NCBI RefSeq assembly: GCF_019429565.1
Contig: NZ_JAHXSA010000003.1
Coordinates: 62,001-126,000 of the forward strand
Direction of reading: 5' to 3'
DNA from: Schaalia sp. ORNL0103
Lineage (GTDB): Bacteria > Actinomycetota > Actinomycetes > Actinomycetales > Actinomycetaceae
DNA length: 64,000 nt
Shown here: piece by piece, positions 34,334 to 42,840 of the stretch
How the letters are laid out: each line of letters opens with the position of its first letter
How positions within the stretch are numbered: position 1 is the stretch's first letter
The notes under the pieces: model-generated
Seen by the model: only the letters and a program-made list of their open reading frames with translations
Database searches by the model: none
Told to the model about the DNA's origin: nothing
Program-made: the position numbers and the translations under genes

Positions 34334-34482
34334 GTGTTTGTGTTTGTGGTCCCGCTGGTGTTCCGAGCGCCGTCTGATCCTGCAGTGGGGCCGGGCTGCT
34401 TGGTGAGCCCGTGGGCGGCGGCCCGCCCGCGAGATCGCCACACGCGAGCCTGATGGCTCGGAGTGGTCGATCTCGAAGCCCG

Positions 34483-34651
34483 GCCAGGCCTTGCCGCCGC
34501 CCACGGCCGCCGCAGCCAGGCCTTGCCGTCGCCCACGGCCGCCGCAGCCAGGCCTCCGGTCCCTCCGGCGCCCTCCACACCGGCGGTGCCTGTCGTTCTG
34601 GTGTGCCAGGGCCCCGCCGCCGCCCACGGGTGCCGCAGCCAGGCCCTGCGG
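34483..34651. repeat. GC-rich repeats of about 32 bp beginning GCCAGG
   Basis: GCCAGG starts recur at 34483, 34515, 34547, 34605 and 34638. The first two units are 32 bp and nearly identical, built on GCCGCCGCCCACGGCCGCCG. All six frames are low-complexity Ala/Pro/Arg, and no gene is supported here. With the terminator, the palindromic element and the IS end it accounts for the 600-bp gap from 34238. Confidence 0.7.
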
Positions 34652-34696
34652 CTCGCGGGCACCGCAGCATACACAGCCGTCGATGCTCACCAATTC

Positions 34697-34799
34697 CGCA
34701 CGTAATTCTCCTGCGACTGTTTCAAATCTTTAATGCGCCTCGTTGGAATTGCAACGTTTTCAGCGTTTGTTGAAACTTCTTTCAATCGAATTACGTGCG
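34697..34799. repeat. 103-bp palindromic element, copy 1
   Basis: The outer arms CGCACGTAATTC (34697-34708) and GAATTACGTGCG (34788-34799) are perfect inverted copies. An inner GTTTCAA/TTGAAAC pair lies inside. Copy 2 at 36577-36680 has the same arm positions, inner pair and total length, with paired substitutions on both arms. It sits just left of the IS30 element. It could be a MITE-like or REP-like unit or encode a structured RNA. Confidence 0.7.
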
Positions 34800-34836
34800 A
34801 GTTTTCCGGGGCCTGCTGCGTGCCAGGACCTCTAGG

Positions 34837-36150
34837 TTCTAGTGGTGGTTGCAACGGATCTTGGTGAAGGAGTTCGTTGTGGCTGGTGTTGGTCGTGTTT
34901 TTCAGGGGGTTGAGTACCCCTCCCGTCGGGAGGCGTGTCAGGCTCGGCATCGGGAGTATGTCCGGGCTCTTGCTGATGGTTTGAACTTCACGCAGGCAGC
35001 TCATGCTGTTGGGGTCTCGAAGCGGACGGGCAAGGTCTGGCGTAATGGCCGGACTCGCTCAAGTGGACGGTGTGAGCGAGCCAGTATCGCTCCTCAGGCC
35101 CATTGGTACCGTCTGTACATGAAATGCCAACCGCATCGGATCAGTCAACGGTTCTTGTCGCTCAAGGAACGCATGCTCATCTTCGGATGGCGCGTCGAGG
35201 GATTCTCGATTCGGGACATTGCCCGCCGGTTGGGGCGTTCACCCTCGACTGTGAGCCGGGAGCTGAAGCGCAATGGGATTACCTCCACGTGCTACAACCC
35301 CTACATCGCTCACATGCGAGCAGGCAAGCGCCTCAAACGTCCTAAAGCGCGCAAATGCGCCAATCCTGGCTTGTGGGGCATCATCTGGGACAAGCTTGAG
35401 CTTAGATGGAGCCCAGAACAGATTTGCGCATACTTGCGCATGCGTTTCCCGCATAATCAGAGCATGAACCCGTGCGTGGAGACGATCTACCAGTCCATCT
35501 TCGTCCAAGCCAAAGGCACACTCCGCAAAGAGATCGCTTCCCTCATGCGCCAAGGACGCACTCGCAGGCGCCCAGCCGCATACTCTCGTCAGGTACGGCC
35601 ACGATTCAAGGACCCCATGGTGATGATCAGCGAACGGCCCGCCAGTGTGGAAGACCGGGCGCTCCCTGGCCACTGGGAAGGCGACTTGATCATCGGAGCC
35701 AAAGGACAATCCGCGGTCGGCACGCTCGTGGAACGCTCGACCCGGTACACGATCTTGCTCTACTTGCCCAATGGACACACAGCCGTTGAAGTTCAAGATG
35801 CCATTATCGACAAGCTCGCAGACGTGCCCCATTCCTTACGTCTGTCACTGACCTGGGACCAGGGAAGCGAGCTGGCCCAACACCGCAAGATCGCCTCCGA
35901 GCTAGGCCTTGACGTGTACTTCTGTGACCCACACTCACCCTGGCAACGCGGCACCAACGAGAACACAAACGGGTTGTTGCGCCAATACATGCCCAAGGGA
36001 AGCGATCTGTCACTCCTGACCGAAGCAGACCTGGATGTCATCGCCGACCAGCTCAACGACCGTCCACGCAAAACGCTAAACTGGGACACACCCAAGCAGC
36101 GACTTGAGCTGCTGCTCAGGGCGTAACACGTGTTGCAACCACCCCTAGAA
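34837..36150 (+). mobile_element. IS30-family insertion sequence, apparently complete
   Basis: Terminal inverted repeats of 19 bp, TTCTAGTGGTGGTTGCAAC at 34837-34855 and its complement at 36132-36150, differ at one position and enclose a single full-length transposase gene. Length is about 1.31 kb. No clear target duplication was recognised next to the repeats. The flanks carry a pair of related palindromic elements and a tandem-repeat array. Confidence 0.9.
34879..36126 (+). CDS. IS30-family DDE transposase
   Basis: The 415-residue protein has N-terminal helix-turn-helix regions (LSLKERMLIFGWRVEGFSIRDIARRLGRSPSTVSREL) and a DDE catalytic domain: Asp in GHWEGDLIIG, Asp in LTWDQGSEL and Glu in GTNENTNGLLRQY. 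The latter is the IS30 signature. The reading frame is intact, so it may be active. GTG 34879 is chosen because AAGGAG is six bases upstream; a TTG at 34849 lies inside the terminal repeat. The coding sequence spans nearly the whole element. Confidence 0.95.
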   Translation: MAGVGRVFQGVEYPSRREACQARHREYVRALADGLNFTQAAHAVGVSKRTGKVWRNGRTRSSGRCERASIAPQAHWYRLYMKCQPHRISQRFLSLKERMLIFGWRVEGFSIRDIARRLGRSPSTVSRELKRNGITSTCYNPYIAHMRAGKRLKRPKARKCANPGLWGIIWDKLELRWSPEQICAYLRMRFPHNQSMNPCVETIYQSIFVQAKGTLRKEIASLMRQGRTRRRPAAYSRQVRPRFKDPMVMISERPASVEDRALPGHWEGDLIIGAKGQSAVGTLVERSTRYTILLYLPNGHTAVEVQDAIIDKLADVPHSLRLSLTWDQGSELAQHRKIASELGLDVYFCDPHSPWQRGTNENTNGLLRQYMPKGSDLSLLTEADLDVIADQLNDRPRKTLNWDTPKQRLELLLRA

Positions 36151-36246
36151 TCTGCCACCTACGACAACCGGTGCGGGGGGGTGATCGTTCGTCCACCGTT
36201 GCTGCGTGCGAAGATTCGCCCAGCAACCCAGCGTCTGACTTCGGGG

Positions 36247-36323
36247 CGAGACAAAACTCGCCCTGCAGGGCCAAAATCCCGAAAAATGGGCCATTTTTGG
36301 GGAGCAGGGCGAATTTTGTCTCG
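36247..36323. repeat. 77-bp inverted repeat joined to the 42-bp array
   Basis: CGAGACAAAACTCGCCCTGC (36247-36266) and its complement with one change (36304-36323) flank 37 bases. Those bases contain a second inverted repeat, CCCGAAAAATGG and CCATTTTTGGGG, one mismatch, with a one-base centre. The right arm contains the core of the tandem repeats that follow. Stacked arms would form a long cruciform or RNA hairpin. Confidence 0.75.
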
Positions 36324-36442
36324 GAAGTGCTGCTGAGGGGGGTCTGTTGGGCGAATTTTGTCTCGGAAGTGCTGCTGAGGGGGGTCTGTTGGGCGAATTT
36401 TGTCTCGGAAGTGCTGCTGAGGGGGGTCTGTTGGGCGAATTT
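36307..36442. repeat. 42-bp tandem repeat, three identical copies plus a partial (locus 2)
   Basis: Units at 36307, 36349 and 36391 are identical in all 42 positions; a fourth begins at 36433 and decays after about 12 bases. Each opens GGGCGAATTTTGTCTCGG, close to the opening of the 20447-20580 array with the same period. No gene is supported between the IS element and the GH13 gene at 36858; the 707 bases hold this array, the 77-bp palindrome and the second 104-bp element. Confidence 0.92.
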
Positions 36443-36576
36443 TGTACCGGTGAGATCGCCAAGAAAGCATGCAGGGAGAGTTTTGTCCCGGAGGCGCTGC
36501 TGAAAGCAGTTACGGTCAGTGTGTCTATGTGTGGACGCAGTCCTTGTGGCGGCCGCTCATTAGCGGGGACCAATTT

Positions 36577-36680
36577 CGCATGCAATTCCCCTCAAGGCAT
36601 TTCAAGTTTTGAACTCGAACCGTTGAAATTCTGCTGTTTTCGCGCTGTCGTGCATGTGGCCTCCGCGGGAATTGCATGCG
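36577..36680. repeat. 104-bp palindromic element, copy 2
   Basis: The arms CGCATGCAATTCCC (36577-36590) and GGGAATTGCATGCG (36667-36680) are a perfect 14-bp inverted pair, with an inner ATTTCAA/TTGAAAT pair. Relative to copy 1 at 34697-34799, arm positions 5 and 7 have changed and the opposite arm has changed to match. The left boundary ACCAATT(T/C)CGCA is shared. Confidence 0.7.
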
Positions 36681-36857
36681 ACTTTTTGAGGGCGGGTGAG
36701 GTTTGCTCTGATCGCTGGCCTCGTGACGGTATGTGGCCGGAAGGGGCGGCATTGACGCACGCCGCGACTTACGGTGGGGAGAGGCGTGTCAGACACGGTA
36801 GTCTGCGCATAACGGCAGCGGGCCGCGTGCCCGACCTCAACGTATGGCAGGTGCTCC

Positions 36858-38591
36858 ATGTTCTTCTGTAACGATGCGCTGAACCCCGCAGGCAACGGCC
36901 TGGGCCCCGACGAGTGGTGGAAGGGCGCGGTCGTCTACCAGATCTACCCGCGCTCCTTCAAAGACTCCAACGGCGACGGCTTTGGCGACCTCGAGGGCAT
37001 CCGCTCCAAGCTCGACTACCTGAAGTCCCTGGGCGTGGATGTCCTGTGGCTCTCGCCGATTTACGCCTCCCCGCAGGCAGACAACGGCTACGACATCGCC
37101 GACTACTACGACATCGACCCGATGTTCGGTACTCTGTCGGACTTCGATCGCCTGCTGGGGGGTGTCCACGAGCGGGGCATGCGCCTCGTCATGGACCTGG
37201 TCGTCAACCACTCCTCGGACGAGCACCCGTGGTTCGTCGAGTCGCGCTCCTCGCGGGATAACCCGAAGCGCGACTGGTACATCTGGCGCGATCCGCGCCC
37301 CGGGTTCGTGGGTGGCGAGGCCGGGGCGGAGCCCACCAACTGGGGGTCCTTCTTCTCCGGCTCGGCCTGGGCCTGGGACGAGGCCACCGGCCAGTATTAC
37401 CTGCACCTGTTCCACAGGAAGCAGCCCGACCTGAACTGGGACAACCCCGACGTGCGCTCCGCCGTCTACGAGATGATGAACTGGTGGCTTGACCGTGGCG
37501 TCGACGGTTTCCGCATGGATGTCATCAACCTGATCTCGAAGGACCCGGGCATGCCCGACGGCATCGTCTACCCCGGGCGTGTGTGGGGTGAGGGCTTCCC
37601 GCACTTTTCCGAAGGCCCGCACCTGCACGAATACCTCGCCGAGATGCGCCGCGAGGTGTTCGAGGGCCGCAGCGGCACCATGACGGTTGGCGAGTGCCCC
37701 GGCGTGCGACGCGACAACGTCCTGCTGTTCACGGACCCTGCCCGGCGTGAGCTCGACATGGTCTTCCAATTCGACCACGTCGACCTTGGCCTCGAAGCGG
37801 GGAAGTTCCACCCCCGCCCGCTGCGGCCCGGCGAGCTCGCCGACTGCCTGAGCACCTGGCAGGAGGCCCAGGGCGAGGTCGGCTGGAACAGCCTCTACCT
37901 GGACAATCACGACCAGCCGCGCGCCGTCAGCCGCTTCGGCGACGAGGAATATCGCTACGAGTCGGCAACGGCTCTGGCCACCGCCCTGCACATGCTGCGT
38001 GGCACGCCCTACGTGTATCAGGGCGAGGAACTCGGCATGACCAACAGCGTCTTCGGGGGCATCGACGACTACCGAGACGTCGAGGCCCTGCGCTACTACA
38101 GCGAGGCCGTGGAGTCGGGGGAGAACCCCGAGGACGTCCTCGCAGGTATGCGCCTCATCGGCCGCGACAACGCGCGCACACCCGTCCAGTGGGACGCGAG
38201 TGAAAACGCAGGCTTCACGCAGGGCATCCCGTGGATTGGGGTCACCCCGAACTATCGCGACATCAACGCGGCCTCCCAGGTCGACGACCCGTCCTCCGTG
38301 TACGCCTACTACCGCGCGCTCGCGGACATCCGCCACGGGCTGCCCGTCATCGCGGCCGGCTCGTTTGAGCGCATCGAGACTCCCTCGCCCGAGATCTTCG
38401 CCTACCGCCGCACCCTTGGCGAGGCCGCGGCGACCGTCCTCGTCAACCTCTCCTCCCAGCCCGCCTCCCTCGGCGAGGCCGTGCGCGGGGTGAGCGGGGA
38501 CCTCCTCCTGGCCAACCGCGACCTGCCCGAGGGGGACCGGGGAGTCCCGGAAACCCTCGGAGAATGGGAGGCGCGCGTCTATCTCGCGTGA
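36858..38591 (+). CDS. GH13 alpha-glucosidase, probably oligo-1,6-glucosidase type
   Basis: The 577-residue cytoplasmic glycoside hydrolase has the GH13 regions: DLVVNHSS (region I, near 113), GFRMDVIN with nucleophile Asp221 (region II), VGEC with acid/base Glu279 (region III) and DNHDQPR with Asp352 (region IV). It belongs to the alpha-glucosidase/oligo-1,6-glucosidase/trehalulose synthase subfamily. A Val directly after the nucleophile is the residue associated with preference for alpha-1,6 bonds in this group, so isomaltose-type substrates are likely. Length is normal. No sugar transporter or regulator is adjacent. A weak AGGTG precedes ATG 36858. Confidence 0.9.
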   Translation: MFFCNDALNPAGNGLGPDEWWKGAVVYQIYPRSFKDSNGDGFGDLEGIRSKLDYLKSLGVDVLWLSPIYASPQADNGYDIADYYDIDPMFGTLSDFDRLLGGVHERGMRLVMDLVVNHSSDEHPWFVESRSSRDNPKRDWYIWRDPRPGFVGGEAGAEPTNWGSFFSGSAWAWDEATGQYYLHLFHRKQPDLNWDNPDVRSAVYEMMNWWLDRGVDGFRMDVINLISKDPGMPDGIVYPGRVWGEGFPHFSEGPHLHEYLAEMRREVFEGRSGTMTVGECPGVRRDNVLLFTDPARRELDMVFQFDHVDLGLEAGKFHPRPLRPGELADCLSTWQEAQGEVGWNSLYLDNHDQPRAVSRFGDEEYRYESATALATALHMLRGTPYVYQGEELGMTNSVFGGIDDYRDVEALRYYSEAVESGENPEDVLAGMRLIGRDNARTPVQWDASENAGFTQGIPWIGVTPNYRDINAASQVDDPSSVYAYYRALADIRHGLPVIAAGSFERIETPSPEIFAYRRTLGEAAATVLVNLSSQPASLGEAVRGVSGDLLLANRDLPEGDRGVPETLGEWEARVYLA

Positions 38592-38598
38592 GCGATGA

Positions 38599-38627
38599 AG
38601 GCCCGGGATCGAGGAGATCTCGGGCCT
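38599..38627. terminator. Terminator between the GH13 gene and menB
   Basis: A 12-bp stem (38599-38610 with 38616-38627, one G-U) with a 5-base loop lies between convergent genes. It lacks a strong T run. Confidence 0.6.
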
Positions 38628-38660
38628 GTGAGTCGCTGAGTGTCGGTGAGGAAACCGACC

Positions 38661-39641
38661 TCAGTAGTAGTAGGGGTAATCCTCCCAGCGGGGGGCGCGG
38701 TGCTCGAGGAAGGCGTCGCGCCCCTCCTGGGCCTCGGCCGTCATGTAGGCCATGCGCGTGGCCTCGCCCGCGAAGACCTGCTGGCCGGCCAGGCCGTCGT
38801 CGGCCAGGTTGAAGGCGAACTTGAGCATGCGGATGGCCTGCGGGGACTTTGTCGCGATGGTCGCGGCCCACTCCAGGGCGGTCTCCTCGAGCTGGGCGTG
38901 AGGGACGGCGCGGTTGATGAGGCCCCAGCGTTCGGCAGTTTCGGCGTCGTAGCGCTCGGCGAGGAAGAAGATCTCGCGTGCCCGCTTATCCCCGGCCTGG
39001 CGGGCCAGGAGTGCCGAGCCGTAGCCTGCGTCGAAGGAGCCGACGTTCGCGTCCGTCTGCATGAAGGCCGCGTGCTCAATGGAGGCGACCGACAGGTCCG
39101 CGACCACGTTGAGGGAGTGACCGCCGCCGGCAGCCCATCCGGGGACGGCCGCGATGACGACCTTCGGCATCGTGCGGATGAGGCGCTGAACCTCGAGGAT
39201 GTGCAGGCGCCCGGCGCGCGCGGGATCGATCTGCTCGCGGCGCTGGGCGGTGGCAGCCTCGGGGTCGGCACCCTCGACTTCGTAACGGTAGCCGTCGCGG
39301 CCTCGCACCCTCTGGTCGCCGCCGGAGCAGAAGGAGTATCCGCCGTCGCGCGCCGAGGGACCGTTGCCCGTCAGGATGACGGCCGCGACCGAGGAGGTCT
39401 GGCGCGCGTGGTCGAGCGCGCGGTACAGCTCGTCGACGGTGCCGGGGCGGAAGGCGTTGCGAATGTCGGGGCGATCAAAGGCGATGCGCACGACCGGCAT
39501 GTCGGTGCCCTCGGGACGGCCGTCGGCCTCGGGGCCGCGCGAGATACCGCGGTGGTAGGTGATGTCGGCGAAGTCGAATCCCTCGACCTCGCGCCAGCGA
39601 GTCGGGTCGAAGGTGTCGGACACGAAGGGGAGAGCACTCAT
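38661..39641 (-). CDS. menB: 1,4-dihydroxy-2-naphthoyl-CoA synthase
   Basis: The 326-residue crotonase-family enzyme closes the second ring of the naphthoquinone from o-succinylbenzoyl-CoA. The oxyanion-hole segment FCSGGDQRVRG is the MenB signature, PGWAAGGGHSLNVVADLS is the crotonase motif, and the C-terminus RAPRWEDYPYYY is typical. ATG 39641 is chosen. TAGAAT lies seven bases upstream on the minus strand, so the mRNA is probably leaderless. The protein is about 30 residues longer than E. coli MenB, as in actinobacterial homologues. It is divergent from menC. Confidence 0.95.
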   Translation of the reverse strand: MSALPFVSDTFDPTRWREVEGFDFADITYHRGISRGPEADGRPEGTDMPVVRIAFDRPDIRNAFRPGTVDELYRALDHARQTSSVAAVILTGNGPSARDGGYSFCSGGDQRVRGRDGYRYEVEGADPEAATAQRREQIDPARAGRLHILEVQRLIRTMPKVVIAAVPGWAAGGGHSLNVVADLSVASIEHAAFMQTDANVGSFDAGYGSALLARQAGDKRAREIFFLAERYDAETAERWGLINRAVPHAQLEETALEWAATIATKSPQAIRMLKFAFNLADDGLAGQQVFAGEATRMAYMTAEAQEGRDAFLEHRAPRWEDYPYYY

Positions 39642-39788
39642 GTGTCGGATTCTAATCGACGAGGCAGTGGCAGGTGTCGGGGTGTGCGTGCTCGAGAGGG
39701 GTGGCGGCGTTGCCGACCAGCCTAGGACGAAGGACATGCGTGGGGCTATAGGGTGCGCAACCTAACCAATCGGAACAAAGGCTACTTT

Positions 39789-39917
39789 CTTGTAACCGTT
39801 TTATATGGCATCTAGACACTTGAGGGTGTGTCCCATTAGACGCGCCTACTTGCCACGTGTTCAGTCGTTCCAAAGAGTCTGTCACTTTGCCGCACTTACT
39901 GCGCAATTGGTTACAAG
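39789..39917. other. Gap between menB and menC with a 9-bp inverted repeat
   Basis: CTTGTAACC (39789-39797) and GGTTACAAG (39909-39917) are perfect inverted copies 111 bases apart in the 347-bp divergent gap. The right copy lies just upstream of the menC promoter. It could be an operator pair for men regulation or a short transposon-like remnant. No gene is supported in this gap. Confidence 0.35.
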
Positions 39918-39933
39918 TTGATGTGTGCAGGAT

Positions 39934-39962
39934 TTGTCGATAGTGCGAGGTTGCGCGATAAT
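39934..39962 (+). promoter_or_regulatory. menC-menD promoter
   Basis: TTGTCG (39934-39939) and GATAAT (39957-39962) are separated by exactly 17 bp and end 26 bases before the menC start. Confidence 0.6.
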
Positions 39963-39988
39963 ATTACCGGTAAGTAAGGAGGGTTCGT

Positions 39989-41047
39989 GTGAACGCAGCG
40001 CAGCAACCGACGCTGATGCGCATCCCGATGCGCACGCTCAGCCGTCAAACGCGTTACGCCCTCGAAGGCGTCGACGACATCCTTGTGTACAAGGTAGCGA
40101 TGACGACGCGCTTCCGTGGCGTGACTCGCCGCGAGGGGCTCCTCCTACACGGACACGCCGGTTGGGGAGAGGCCGCGCCCTTCTGGAACTACGACGATCT
40201 GGAGTCCTCGCGCTGGCTGGCCGCAGCCCTCGAGTCTGCTCGCCGTTTCCCGCCGGTGCCTCGTCGCAAGTTCGTGCCCGTCAACGTCACGATCCCCGTC
40301 ATTTCGCCCGAGGAAGCCTACGAGCGCGTGAAGGCCTCGGGTGGGTGCGCGACCGCGAAGATCAAGGTTGCGGAGCCCGGTGTCAGCGTTGGGCGCGACT
40401 GTGCGCGCATCGCCGCCGTCGCCGACGCCCTGCGTGAGACCGTGGGCGGGCAGGCGATGATCCGCCTCGACGCCAACGGCGCGTGGGAGGTCGATGAGGC
40501 TCGCGAGGCCATCCCGGCAATGGCCGCGGCCGCCGGCGTCGTTCCCATCGAATATGTCGAGCAGCCCTGCCTGACGGTGGACGAGCTGGCCCAGGTGCGC
40601 CGATCCGTGGACGTGCCGATCGCCGCCGATGAGTCGATCCGCCGTGCTGAGGACCCCCTGGAGGTGGCCCGCAAGGAGGCCGCCGACGTCGTCATCATCA
40701 AGGTTGCTCCACTCGGAGGCGTGCGCGCCGCACTCAAGGTCGCCCGCAAGAGCGGCCTCGGCGTCGTCGTGTCCTCCGCCCTCGAGACGTCCGTCGGCCT
40801 GTCGGTCGGCGTCGCCGCCGCTGCCGCCGTGCCCGGTCTGCCCCGGGCCGCCGGACTGGCCACCGCCTCGTTGCTGGTGGGCGACGTGACCCAGCCCCTG
40901 ATTCCCGAGCGCGGCCGCCTGCCCGTGCGGCGCCTCGAGCCGGACCGGGAGCTCATTGACCGCACCCCGGTCGACGGCGACCTCGTCTCCCGCTGGGGCA
41001 TGCGCCTCGAAGGCATGGCCGAGCACCTGAGGGTGGGCTCCCGGTAG
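39989..41047 (+). CDS. menC: o-Succinylbenzoate synthase
   Basis: The 352-residue enolase-superfamily enzyme dehydrates SHCHC to o-succinylbenzoate. Visible active-site elements are TAKIKV (catalytic lysine), RLDANGAW (metal Asp), EYVEQP (metal Glu), AADES (metal Asp/Glu) and VIIKVAPLGG (second lysine). AAGGAGG lies six bases before GTG 39989. menD follows ten bases after the stop. The N-terminal 25 residues are not conserved in the family as far as can be judged, so an internal start is possible but has no better site. Confidence 0.93.
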   Translation: MNAAQQPTLMRIPMRTLSRQTRYALEGVDDILVYKVAMTTRFRGVTRREGLLLHGHAGWGEAAPFWNYDDLESSRWLAAALESARRFPPVPRRKFVPVNVTIPVISPEEAYERVKASGGCATAKIKVAEPGVSVGRDCARIAAVADALRETVGGQAMIRLDANGAWEVDEAREAIPAMAAAAGVVPIEYVEQPCLTVDELAQVRRSVDVPIAADESIRRAEDPLEVARKEAADVVIIKVAPLGGVRAALKVARKSGLGVVVSSALETSVGLSVGVAAAAAVPGLPRAAGLATASLLVGDVTQPLIPERGRLPVRRLEPDRELIDRTPVDGDLVSRWGMRLEGMAEHLRVGSR

Positions 41048-41056
41048 GCTGGGCGT

Positions 41057-42718
41057 ATGCCCTCCGTCGATACCGCCAGCGCTATCCTTGAGTCCCTGGA
41101 TGCCCTGGGCGTCACGCACGTCCTGTACTGCCCGGGTTCGCGCTCTGCGCCCTTCGCCTACGCCCTTGAGGCGGGCTCTTTCGGCGGGGATGCGCGCCCG
41201 ATCCTGGATGAGCGCGGCGCCGGTTTCACGGCCGTCGGCCTGGCACGCACCGGAGCGCTGCCCGCCATCGTCGTCACCTCCGGCACCGCCGTCGCCGAGC
41301 TGGCCCCCGCCGTCCTCGAGGCCTCGCACGCGCGCCTGCCCCTCCTGGTCCTGAGCGCCGACCGCCCCGGCGAACTGCGCGGCGTTGGAGCCTCCCAGGC
41401 GACCGATCAGGCAGGCTTCTTCGGCACGCACGTGCGCGCGAGCATTGATCTGGAGCCGCAGGAGGCCTCGCCCTCCCTCGTCGGCCACCTCGCCCGCGCG
41501 GTCGCGGCCGCCTGCGGGGCGCCGAGCGGCACGCCCGGACCCGTGCAGATCAACGTCGCCTTCCGCGACCCGTTGACCCCCGTCCGTCTCGCCTCCGACT
41601 CAGGGGACGAGGCCGTGGCCCCCTTCGTTCCCCGCCCGACCCGGGTGATGGGTGCGCATGCCGTGCCCGCGCGCTGGGAGGACGTGGTTGGTCCTGCCGA
41701 CGCCGGGCTGATTGTCGCGGGTGAGGGCGCCTCGTCCCGCGCCCGCGAGTGGTCGGAGGCCTCGGGCTTCCCGCTGCTCGCCGAACCGGCGTCGGGCGCG
41801 TGGTGCGGCGGGGGAGTGACCCCCTTCGAGCAGTCCCTCGTCAGCTCGCCGCTGGGGCGTGAGGTCGACGCGGTCGTTGTGACCGGGCGTCCGACGCTGT
41901 CCCGCCCGATTCAGGCCCTGCTCGCGCGCCCCGACGTGCGTGTCGTCGTTGTCGATGCGCACGCCCCTTGGGTAGACATCTCGGGCAACGCGTCGGTCGT
42001 CGTCGCCGACCTCGAGCCAGCACGCGAGCCGATCCGCGCCGCTCAGGCCGAGTGGGCCGCCCGCGTGCGCGAAGCCGCTTGCGACGCTGGCGAGCGCATC
42101 GAATCCCTGCTCGCCTCCGGCTCCGGGCGCACGATGCTCGACCTCGCGCGAAGCGTCGCTGCCTCGACGAGCGGCCCCCTCGTGCTGGGAGCCTCCAACC
42201 CCGTGCGCGCCTTCGACCTCGCCGTCCCCACGCTGGAGGGGCGCATCGTCCACTCCAACCGGGGACAGGCCGGCATCGACGGCACCATCGCGACCGCCGT
42301 CGGCATCTGCCTGGGCTCCGGATACGCGGGCGAGACCTCGGCCCCCGTGGGCACGCGCGTCACCGCCGTCATGGGCGACCTCACGGCCTGCCATGACGCC
42401 TCCTCCCTCGCCCTGGCGGCGAGCATGGGCGCTCACCTGGATATCGTCGTCGCGGACGATGGGGGCGGCGGCATCTTCGCCACCCTCGAACACGGGCGCG
42501 CCACCAGCCCTGAGGCCTACGACCGGTGGTTCGGCCTCGCTCAATCGGTGGAGTACGAGGCGCTCGCGGCCGCGTACGGCGTGGCCTTCGCGCGCGCCGA
42601 CGTGCCTTGGGAACTGGAGTCGTTGCTCGCCCGACCCGCCAGCGGACCGCGGTTGATTCACGCGCCCGTCGAGCGCGCTGCGCACCTGTACCCAGCAGTC
42701 CATGACGTGCTCTCCTGA
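41057..42718 (+). CDS. menD: SEPHCHC synthase (2-succinyl-5-enolpyruvyl-6-hydroxy-3-cyclohexene-1-carboxylate synthase)
   Basis: The 553-residue thiamine-diphosphate enzyme joins isochorismate and 2-oxoglutarate. MenD features include LYCPGSRSAPFAYALE and DERGAGFTAVGLARTG at the N-terminus. The middle has SNRGQAGIDGTIATAVG, and the ThDP motif is GDLTACHDASSL with an Asn/Asp-Gly segment (ADDGGGGIF) downstream. It is co-transcribed with menC, ten bases apart. The length is usual for MenD. It uses the isochorismate made by the MenF encoded at 44456-45688. Confidence 0.95.
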   Translation: MPSVDTASAILESLDALGVTHVLYCPGSRSAPFAYALEAGSFGGDARPILDERGAGFTAVGLARTGALPAIVVTSGTAVAELAPAVLEASHARLPLLVLSADRPGELRGVGASQATDQAGFFGTHVRASIDLEPQEASPSLVGHLARAVAAACGAPSGTPGPVQINVAFRDPLTPVRLASDSGDEAVAPFVPRPTRVMGAHAVPARWEDVVGPADAGLIVAGEGASSRAREWSEASGFPLLAEPASGAWCGGGVTPFEQSLVSSPLGREVDAVVVTGRPTLSRPIQALLARPDVRVVVVDAHAPWVDISGNASVVVADLEPAREPIRAAQAEWAARVREAACDAGERIESLLASGSGRTMLDLARSVAASTSGPLVLGASNPVRAFDLAVPTLEGRIVHSNRGQAGIDGTIATAVGICLGSGYAGETSAPVGTRVTAVMGDLTACHDASSLALAASMGAHLDIVVADDGGGGIFATLEHGRATSPEAYDRWFGLAQSVEYEALAAAYGVAFARADVPWELESLLARPASGPRLIHAPVERAAHLYPAVHDVLS

Positions 42719-42840
42719 CGGGACGCGTGTTCGCTGTGAGGTTCAACGGTTTACAGGAAACTTCCAGGACGCTTTCAGTGGCCCTTTGAGGAAACGGCCC
42801 ATACTGGTGGGCAGATAACGAACTGACACCAGAGGAAACC

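Noticed and set aside
34483-34651. Possible CRISPR-like array in the GCCAGG repeats
   Set aside because: The repeats abut with no unique spacers, vary in length and are simple GC-rich sequence; no cas gene is nearby.
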